This document shows positions 1 through 5,278 of a stretch of DNA of 11,875 nt, piece by piece. Source of the stretch: Candidatus Neomicrothrix sp. UBA2110 (lineage in GTDB: Bacteria; Actinomycetota; Acidimicrobiia; Acidimicrobiales; Poriferisodalaceae); contig DCYM01000232.1 of assembly GCA_002331465.1 (NCBI GenBank), positions 1-11,875 on the forward strand, written 5' to 3'. Every line of letters begins with the position of its first letter. The stretch's first letter is position 1. The translations under genes were made by a program, and so were the position numbers. The notes below the pieces were generated by a model. That model searched no databases and was not told the DNA's origin. It saw only the letters and a list, made by a program, of their open reading frames with translations.

Positions 1-156
1 GACGGCGCCGTTCGTCTTGCAGTCGAATCGCTTGCCGGACCGGACCGTTCCATGTCCGCGGAAGATCTTGAAGTTGCGACGCTGGACATCGACATCGGGC
101 GCCGCTGTTTCCGGCGCCTCAACGACGACGAAACGTCGGGTCTCTTGGCTGAGTAA
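1..156 (+). CDS. prcA: Proteasome alpha subunit PrcA, C-terminal fragment (5' end outside window)
   Basis: An open frame runs from the first base to TAA at 154-156 and gives the last 51 residues of a protein. The fragment contains a [19 protein letters not shown] stretch followed by a GRRCFRRL run. From memory this resembles the C-terminal part of actinobacterial 20S proteasome alpha subunits, where an 'LEVA-LD' strand is followed by a basic 'RR-FRR' segment and a short acidic tail. PrcA forms the outer gated rings of the bacterial 20S core that degrades pupylated proteins. Its position 71 bases upstream of pafA matches the usual prcB-prcA-pafA order, which supports the call. The active-site threonine lies in PrcB, which is not in the window. 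The fragment is short, so the identification rests on this tail plus context. Confidence 0.75.
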   Translation, partial: DGAVRLAVESLAGPDRSMSAEDLEVATLDIDIGRRCFRRLNDDETSGLLAE

Positions 157-165
157 CGCCAATTA

Positions 166-197
166 AAGCTGGCAGCTTCTTTACGGTTGCTCAACCG
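166..197 (+). other. Two small adjacent inverted repeats in the prcA-pafA gap
   Basis: The 71-base gap between prcA and pafA holds two short perfect inverted repeats. AAGCT-GGC-AGCTT lies at 166-178, and CGGTTG-CT-CAACCG at 184-197. Each could form a small hairpin of about 5 base pairs. Neither is followed by a T-run, so neither looks like a good intrinsic terminator. They could mark an mRNA processing or attenuation point between the proteasome genes, or be chance. No clear promoter was seen in the gap. Confidence 0.3.
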
Positions 198-227
198 CTT
201 GCTGCGAACAAAGATACGGTGTGGCCC

Positions 228-1589
228 GTGCAACGAAGAATCATGGGGCTGGAAAACGAGTATGGGGTTACTTGCACCATCCGCGGACAGCGTCGACTTA
301 GCCCGGACGAGGTAGCTCGGTACCTATTTCGCAGAGTCGTTTCCTGGGGGCGTTCAAGCAACGTTTTCTTAGCGAACGGAGCCCGTCTGTATCTGGACGT
401 GGGATCGCATCCTGAATATGCCACTCCTGAATGCGATTCGGTTTATGAGGTGATTTGCCATGATCGTGCCGGCGAAAGAATTCTTGAAAAGCTCGTCAAA
501 AACGCAGAAGAACGTCTTGCCGAAGAGGGGATAACGGGAAGCACGATCTACCTTTTCAAAAACAACACTGATAGCGCCGGAAACAGTTACGGGTGCCACG
601 AAAATTATCTAACGAGTCGCCGAGACGATTTTTCACATTACGCGGAAGTGCTGATCCCATTCTTAGTGAGCCGACAGATTTACACCGGCGCCGGCAAGGT
701 GTTGCAAAGTGCGCGGGGAGCCATGTACAGCATCGCCCAAAGAGCCGAGCACATTTGGGAAGGAGTTTCTAGTGCTACTACGCGTAGCCGCCCCATTATC
801 AATACTCGAGACGAGCCACATGCCGACGCTGAGCGATACCGACGTCTACATGTAATCGTCGGCGACTCAAATATGAGCGAATACACCTCATTCTTGAAGG
901 TAGGGGTTACATCTTTATTGCTTCGAATGATGGAAGACCCGGCAGTTGTGCTTCGGGACATGACCCTGGAGAACCCGATTAGAGCTATTCGCGAGATCAG
1001 CCATGACATCACATGTACGCGGCGGGTTCGTCTAGCGAACGGTCGGGAGGCAAGTGCGTTCGAAATTCAAGCTGAATATCTGGAAAGAGCGCAACGATTT
1101 GCCGATACGAACGAATTGAATGATGAAGAGAAACAGGCCCTATCCATGTGGGAACACTGCATGCGAGGCATCGAGCAGGATCCCTTAACTCTTGACAAAG
1201 AGATCGACTGGGTAATTAAGTACCACCTTCTGGACCGGTATCAAGCGAAACATGATCTCAAATTGAGTGATCCTCGAACGGCGCTACTCGACCTTCAATA
1301 CCACGACATAAACCAAAACCGAGGCGTCTTTTATCTACTCCAACGGAATGGGCTGGTCGAACGTCTGTTGAAAGACGCGGATGTTGAGACGGCAATTGAT
1401 CAACCACCTCAAACGACGCGGGCGCGTCTTCGCGGGGATTTTGTTAGGCAAGCGAAAGAAAAGAAACGTGACTACACCGTCGACTGGGTTCATTTAAAAC
1501 TAAATGATCAAGCTCAGAGAACTGTGTTGTGTAAAGACCCGTTTCTGGCTCAAGACGAACGAGTCGACGCCCTGATCGCGTCGCTTTGA
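228..1589 (+). CDS. pafA: Pup--protein ligase PafA
   Basis: PafA uses ATP to phosphorylate the C-terminal glutamate of Pup and joins it to substrate lysines, marking proteins for the Mpa-proteasome. It belongs to the glutamine-synthetase-like carboxylate-amine ligase superfamily. From the GTG at 228 the protein is 453 residues, close to the roughly 452 of the M. tuberculosis enzyme, and begins [14 protein letters not shown] as known PafA proteins do. Visible hallmarks are the [19 protein letters not shown] block (about residues 23-41), [11 protein letters not shown] with the presumed catalytic Asp57, [38 protein letters not shown], and the C-terminal [20 protein letters not shown] block. The MQRRIMG start and these blocks distinguish it from the paralogous deamidase Dop. 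Another in-frame GTG at 219 would add three residues (MWP) and neither start has a strong ribosome site; I prefer 228 by family alignment. All key motifs look intact. Confidence 0.97.
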   Translation: MQRRIMGLENEYGVTCTIRGQRRLSPDEVARYLFRRVVSWGRSSNVFLANGARLYLDVGSHPEYATPECDSVYEVICHDRAGERILEKLVKNAEERLAEEGITGSTIYLFKNNTDSAGNSYGCHENYLTSRRDDFSHYAEVLIPFLVSRQIYTGAGKVLQSARGAMYSIAQRAEHIWEGVSSATTRSRPIINTRDEPHADAERYRRLHVIVGDSNMSEYTSFLKVGVTSLLLRMMEDPAVVLRDMTLENPIRAIREISHDITCTRRVRLANGREASAFEIQAEYLERAQRFADTNELNDEEKQALSMWEHCMRGIEQDPLTLDKEIDWVIKYHLLDRYQAKHDLKLSDPRTALLDLQYHDINQNRGVFYLLQRNGLVERLLKDADVETAIDQPPQTTRARLRGDFVRQAKEKKRDYTVDWVHLKLNDQAQRTVLCKDPFLAQDERVDALIASL

Positions 1590-1599
1590 GGTAACTAGC

Positions 1600-2592
1600 G
1601 TGCCGACTTTCCAGACCTTGCGAGTGGAGAAAATCTTAGGGGTGCGCGAAGGCCTCCAAAGAATGCAACTTGAGGACGAGTCCAAGGCGTACGCGTTGAC
1701 AGCCGTGATTGGGTTGATTGAGGTCGGAGATCTTGTGCTGGTTAACACCACTGCCGTTGAACTCGGTTTAGGTACAGGAGGATGGCATGTCGTTCATTCG
1801 ACACAGAGCAGGACCGAACGACATGCCTTGAACGGCGGACAGGTATTAAAAGCGCGTTATCTTTCCGAGCAATTGGAGGTTGATCCCCATGTCTCTGACC
1901 GAACCGACCTTGTCGGCGCCCGCATCTTGCTATGCGTACTTCATAGTCACTTCGGTGCAGTTTCTGTGGCATTGAAGTCACCCAACTTGGGGTACCTCAT
2001 GACGGACCAAGCGGGACTTCCGTTGCGTCTCAGCGATGTAGTGGCGAACCTGGAAAGCCGAGATCTCCTCAAGTGCACTGCTACTGCGGGGCAAGCCTTT
2101 GGTGGAGACTTAGAGGCAGTGAGCGTCGCCTCAGCGGCAGCATCTCTGCTCGACCATGGTTGCTCTCAGATGATTCTGGCGGCGGGGCCCGGTCATGTCG
2201 GAACGGCTTCAATTCTCGGGTTCTCCGGAATAGAACTCGCGGGTCACGCATCAGTTCTAGTTGCCCTGGGGGCTCAAGTAGGCCTCTGCGTGAGAGCTTC
2301 AAGTGCAGATGGCCGACAACGCCATCAAGGAATAAGCCACCACAATCGAACAATTCTGCGAGCTATTCCGGTGCCGATTGAAGTACCAATTCCCTTCGGT
2401 GATGACACGTCTTGGATCTCGGAGAACGGGCACCGGCCATTCCCTATCGAACCGGCCGATGTTTCGACGGCTATCGCCGATTCGGGCATGACGGTATTGA
2501 CGATGGGCAGACCGATTGAAGAAGACCCGATTGCCTGCGCTCATGTTGGCGCTGCCGCTGCTTGGTTGAGGACCCCGCGTAATGGATATTGA
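1600..2592 (+). CDS. DUF3866 family protein
   Basis: This 330-residue protein starts at a GTG preceded by GAGGT at 1588-1592, which overlaps the pafA stop; the gap between the genes is 10 bases. The sequence matches what I recall of the DUF3866 family. It has VLVNTTAVELGLGTGGWH near residues 47-63, GQAFGGDLEAVS around 164-175, GPGHVGTASILGFSGIE at 196-212 and GISHH at 244-248. No signal peptide or membrane segment is visible, so it is probably cytoplasmic. The biochemical function is unknown to me. The Gly-rich loops and the histidine pair look like ligand- or metal-binding elements, but that is inference. It is very likely cotranscribed with pafA, and its last 11 bases overlap the start of the signal peptidase gene, so translation of the two is probably coupled. 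Confidence 0.85.
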   Translation: MPTFQTLRVEKILGVREGLQRMQLEDESKAYALTAVIGLIEVGDLVLVNTTAVELGLGTGGWHVVHSTQSRTERHALNGGQVLKARYLSEQLEVDPHVSDRTDLVGARILLCVLHSHFGAVSVALKSPNLGYLMTDQAGLPLRLSDVVANLESRDLLKCTATAGQAFGGDLEAVSVASAAASLLDHGCSQMILAAGPGHVGTASILGFSGIELAGHASVLVALGAQVGLCVRASSADGRQRHQGISHHNRTILRAIPVPIEVPIPFGDDTSWISENGHRPFPIEPADVSTAIADSGMTVLTMGRPIEEDPIACAHVGAAAAWLRTPRNGY

Positions 2593-3145
2593 GGCCAACG
2601 ATGCTGGAGGTTCGAGCCGCAGCGCTCTGTGGCGGTCAGTGCGCGAATGGGGAGTCGTCATCGTTGTTGCCCTTGTTGCTGCCCTCGCAATTCGAACCTT
2701 TGCCGTGCAGACGTATTTCATTCCATCAAATTCAATGGCACCCACGTTAGAAGTGGGTGACCGCCTGATGGTTTACAAACTTGCCTTTCGCGTCGGGCAG
2801 GTGGACCGAGGTGACCTCGTCGTATTCAATCGTCCTGAATCCATCAAAAACTCTCAGCTCAAGGACTTTGTGAAACGCGTCGTGGCTTTGCCGGGAGAGC
2901 AGGTCCAAGCGATCAACGGAGTGGTTTACGTCGACAACCTTCCACTACTTGAGGAATACCTGACCGGGGATTCCCCGACCACCGATTTTGACCCAGTCGA
3001 CGTGCCCAAAGGCCAAATTTTTGTCATGGGTGACAATCGCTCCAACAGTCGTGATAGCCGTTCGTTCGGACCAATCGACGTCGACTTGCTTGTAGGAGAG
3101 GTCTTCCTTCGAATTTGGCCGATTCGTAACGTTGGTCGGCCATAG
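2582..3145 (+). CDS. lepB: Signal peptidase I (LepB, S26 family)
   Basis: This membrane-anchored serine protease removes signal peptides from Sec- and Tat-exported proteins. It is 187 residues long. A cytosolic N-terminus is followed by one transmembrane helix (about residues 23-42), then the catalytic Ser51 in SNSMAPTL, a GDRLMVYK strand, the general-base Lys98 in KRVVALPGE, and the GDNRSNSRDSR signature at 149-159 with a following FGP. The Ser/Lys dyad and all S26 boxes are present. It is on the short side, with a single anchor helix and no long domain II insertion, as in many Gram-positive enzymes. ATG at 2582 overlaps the DUF3866 stop by 11 bases, and GAGGA at 2568-2572 is a well-placed ribosome site. 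It sits 0.8 kb upstream of the tat genes, but a minus-strand gene intervenes. Confidence 0.96.
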   Translation: MDIEANDAGGSSRSALWRSVREWGVVIVVALVAALAIRTFAVQTYFIPSNSMAPTLEVGDRLMVYKLAFRVGQVDRGDLVVFNRPESIKNSQLKDFVKRVVALPGEQVQAINGVVYVDNLPLLEEYLTGDSPTTDFDPVDVPKGQIFVMGDNRSNSRDSRSFGPIDVDLLVGEVFLRIWPIRNVGRP

Positions 3146-3162
3146 CCTGCCGCTCATCGAAA

Positions 3163-3909
3163 CTAATAGTCGGCCTGGTCAAATCCGTCGTGCAGACGAT
3201 CAACATGGTCGCTGTGAATAGCATCTATGCCCATGCGCACAAGATCGCTAATTCTCCTTTGGTGCTGGGCGTCCCACGCTATGCAATAACGACCAAAGCG
3301 ATGGAAGAGGGTGGTAAGTCCACCGGTCCAGTCCGTGTGGTGGAGGTTGACGGCGTCGACGCCTACATCGGCTAATTCAGCGGCGCGCCGTTCCGGTCCT
3401 TCTTTCATAGAACGCAAGCGAGTGGAATCGACTAAACGTGCACTTGTCGAGTCGCGCCAGCTGGCCGCAACTTTCCAGTCCTCATGACATAACCAAAGTT
3501 TGGTTTCAGCTTCGAATTCCCGAGACGTTTCAATGACAGCCTCAATCGCCGCCTGATCTTTCACATCTATTGACAGCTCGAAACTATTCCCGCAAGTTTG
3601 GTAGAGCTCGTGAAGCGTTGGAATATGAGACGGCAAGTCCTCCTTCCGAAAACTCCTCACCTTCCGGCGGCGAAGGCCCGTGCGAAGCAGTCCGCCATGG
3701 TCCAATATCGGGATGCCGTCCGAAGTTAGCCAGACATCCGTTTCAATTCCTGTGGCGCCGAGTTTCAAAGCCAGTACAAAGGCATCAATGGTGTTTTCTT
3801 GAGCGTGAGCGCGCCCTCCTCGATGAGCAAATTTGATTGGAGGTTGACGCAGCGAAATCAGCCGTTGTTGCACGGGAGCATCCTGCTCGATTGTGTCGAA
3901 CTGTTGCAA
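3163..3909 (-). CDS. Glycerophosphodiester phosphodiesterase family protein
   Basis: GDPD enzymes hydrolyse glycerophosphodiesters, from deacylated phospholipids, to glycerol-3-phosphate and an alcohol. The 248-residue product shows the family's TIM-barrel motifs: AHRGG with His29-Arg30, ENT at 38-40, GIETDVWLTSDG with metal ligands Glu56 and Asp58, and the second catalytic His71 in ILDHGG. SIDVKD at 114-119 corresponds to the usual 'E-K' strand, with Asp in place of the commoner Glu. The C-terminal GIDAIHSDHVDRL resembles the usual 'GVDGIITDYP' end. No signal peptide is visible, so it is likely cytoplasmic. The start is a TTG at 3907-3909, with an AGAGG about five bases upstream on the minus strand. 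It is convergent with lepB (17-base gap) and divergent from the next plus-strand ORF, with only 21 bases between starts. The substrate cannot be told from sequence. Confidence 0.9.
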   Translation of the reverse strand: MQQFDTIEQDAPVQQRLISLRQPPIKFAHRGGRAHAQENTIDAFVLALKLGATGIETDVWLTSDGIPILDHGGLLRTGLRRRKVRSFRKEDLPSHIPTLHELYQTCGNSFELSIDVKDQAAIEAVIETSREFEAETKLWLCHEDWKVAASWRDSTSARLVDSTRLRSMKEGPERRAAELADVGVDAVNLHHTDWTGGLTTLFHRFGRYCIAWDAQHQRRISDLVRMGIDAIHSDHVDRLHDGFDQADY

Positions 3910-3930
3910 CTGAGCCTCTAACGTTATGTC

Positions 3931-4212
3931 GTGCTCGCCGTATGGATCACCGCCGCGTCATTGATATTGACCCTCTCCCTGTTCATTTGGCGCGCAGTGC
4001 TTCGCGTGGGTCAAGAAACTAGGAGTTCTCTTGTAAGTGTGGATAGGGCTGAACTTGCGTTGGGCGGATTAGGGATTCAGGTTGGGCGGGCCCAAAGACA
4101 CTTATTCCGCATATCGCGGACACGCCTTCGGCAAATGTTTTTTCGGAGAATGAGAGGGATTGGTGGCGCAACGTCTGGTAGCGACAGCCAAGACATAGCA
4201 TCAAAGGCGTGA
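3931..4212 (+). CDS. Small single-pass membrane protein of unknown function upstream of tat genes
   Basis: I do not recognise this 93-residue ORF. It opens with a GTG and has a strongly hydrophobic segment (about residues 2-24, with AASLILTLSLFIW at its core). A basic C-terminal part, rich in Arg and poor in acidic residues, follows and would face the cytoplasm. The middle (about 37-65) could form an amphipathic helix. It does not carry the FGPK/LGPK hinge of TatA or TatB. The best evidence that it is real is its end: TGA at 4210-4212 overlaps the GTG start of the TatB/TatA-like gene in a 4-base GTGA junction, the type seen at other junctions in this window. Against it, the start has no obvious ribosome site and lies only 21 bases from the divergent GDPD start. 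It might instead be a long leader of the tat operon. Confidence 0.5.
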   Translation: MLAVWITAASLILTLSLFIWRAVLRVGQETRSSLVSVDRAELALGGLGIQVGRAQRHLFRISRTRLRQMFFRRMRGIGGATSGSDSQDIASKA

Positions 4213-4487
4213 ATCTCACGCCAAACGAGGTGCTGATTATCTCTTTCGTCGCTCTCATCGTCCTCGGCCCCAAACAGCTTCCAGAAGCCGTACGGCGTGT
4301 CGGGAAAGGACTCGCAGATCTTCGTCGGTTTAGTTCACGGATCCGAAATGAACTTGATAACGCAGTCGAAGCGGGAGTGGAAAAATCTCACGATGAAGAA
4401 CTTCGACGACAAAGCGCTCCGCCTAACTTGCCTGACGACGTCAATAGACATGATCGAGAGACTGGCGAGTCGCCGCCTCCGCAATGA
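4209..4487 (+). CDS. Sec-independent translocase subunit, TatB/TatA family
   Basis: Tat exports folded, often cofactor-bearing proteins across the cytoplasmic membrane. This 92-residue subunit has the family layout. A short N-terminus leads into a transmembrane helix (about residues 6-19), then an LGPKQLPEAVRRVGKG hinge and amphipathic helix to about residue 50, then a polar, acidic and proline-rich tail. Glu7 in MNLTPNEV and the LGP-x-x-LP hinge resemble TatB more than TatA, but actinobacterial naming varies and I leave the symbol blank. GTG at 4209 overlaps the preceding ORF by four bases. Its own TGA at 4485-4487 overlaps the tatC ATG by four bases, so it and TatC are very likely made in coupled fashion. 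No second TatA/B paralogue is in the window. Confidence 0.9.
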   Translation: MNLTPNEVLIISFVALIVLGPKQLPEAVRRVGKGLADLRRFSSRIRNELDNAVEAGVEKSHDEELRRQSAPPNLPDDVNRHDRETGESPPPQ

Positions 4488-5278
4488 AGCTACGCCGCCG
4501 CCCCGCATCTGGACCCGTGTCGTTTTGGGATCACATAGCTGAGCTGAGGGTACGTCTGATATGGAGTGTCCTAGCAGTACTGGCTGGTGCCGTAATCGGC
4601 TTGTTCTTTTATGACTGGATGCTCGGAAGATTTTTCTTACCGCCTTATTGCAACGTTCTAGAGGCTCAGGGCATCGATAAGCCCTGCACTCTGGTGATCA
4701 TTGAGCCGCTCGACGGGTTCAAAACGCGGATCAGAGTTTCGCTCTACGTAGGCGTAGTCCTAGCGATGCCGGTGATGCTTTGGCATTTATGGCGATTCGT
4801 TACGCCGGCATTGGGCCGGAGAGAAAAACGGTATGCAATTCCTTTTGTTCTCTGCGCACTGCTGCTCTTTGTCTGTGGAGCACTATTGGCATATTCGACA
4901 TTCGAAAGGGCCCTTGATTTCTTGATTTCTTTCGGGGGAGAGTCCGTCGACCCCATGTTCTCGCCAGGTGCCTATCTCGGGTTGATCACATACATGATGA
5001 TGGCTTTTGGAATTGGTTTCGAATTTCCTATCCTGCTGGTTTTTCTTCAAATCGCCGGCGTGGTGGAGCCGGCGCAGTTGCACCGGCTCCGTCGTTACGC
5101 AATCGTGGGAATAGTTACCCTGGCGGCGATTCTCACGCCGTCGGGGGACCCGGTCTCCTTGGCTGCGTTGTCCATACCGATGTACGTGTTTTTCGAATTG
5201 TCGATATTGATAGGTCGCCTCTTGACACGCCAGCGGGGTCGCCGTCTTTTGTCTAACAGAACTAGTGGTGAACGATGA
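4484..5278 (+). CDS. tatC: Twin-arginine translocase subunit TatC
   Basis: TatC is the multispanning receptor that binds twin-arginine signal peptides and recruits TatB and TatA. The 264-residue product has the FWDHIAELRVRLIW entry motif (Glu20, Arg22), about six predicted membrane spans (roughly 25-43, 86-106, 119-137, 165-190, 205-219 and 225-245), and the EPLDGFK periplasmic loop before span 2. RFVTPAL-GRREKRY follows span 2. AFGIGFEFPI carries the conserved Glu180 in span 4. LTPSGDP precedes the last span and IPMYVFFE lies within it. Its length matches the family. ATG at 4484 overlaps the TatB stop and its TGA overlaps the helicase ATG, both as ATGA. No feature suggests damage. Confidence 0.97.
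   Translation: MKLRRRPASGPVSFWDHIAELRVRLIWSVLAVLAGAVIGLFFYDWMLGRFFLPPYCNVLEAQGIDKPCTLVIIEPLDGFKTRIRVSLYVGVVLAMPVMLWHLWRFVTPALGRREKRYAIPFVLCALLLFVCGALLAYSTFERALDFLISFGGESVDPMFSPGAYLGLITYMMMAFGIGFEFPILLVFLQIAGVVEPAQLHRLRRYAIVGIVTLAAILTPSGDPVSLAALSIPMYVFFELSILIGRLLTRQRGRRLLSNRTSGER

Noticed and set aside
680..1012. 110-codon minus-strand open frame inside pafA
   Set aside because: It lies entirely antisense to highly conserved PafA coding sequence, shows no recognisable motif and has a composition typical of a reverse-strand shadow.
2299..2745. 148-codon minus-strand open frame across the DUF3866-lepB junction
   Set aside because: Both plus-strand genes here are well supported by motifs; the antisense translation is Arg/Ser-rich with no family signal.
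3570..4022. Plus-strand open frames opposite and just beyond the GDPD gene
   Set aside because: They are antisense to clear GDPD motifs, or overlap the GDPD start region, and show no protein-like pattern; the frame at 3931-4212 is better supported by its GTGA junction.
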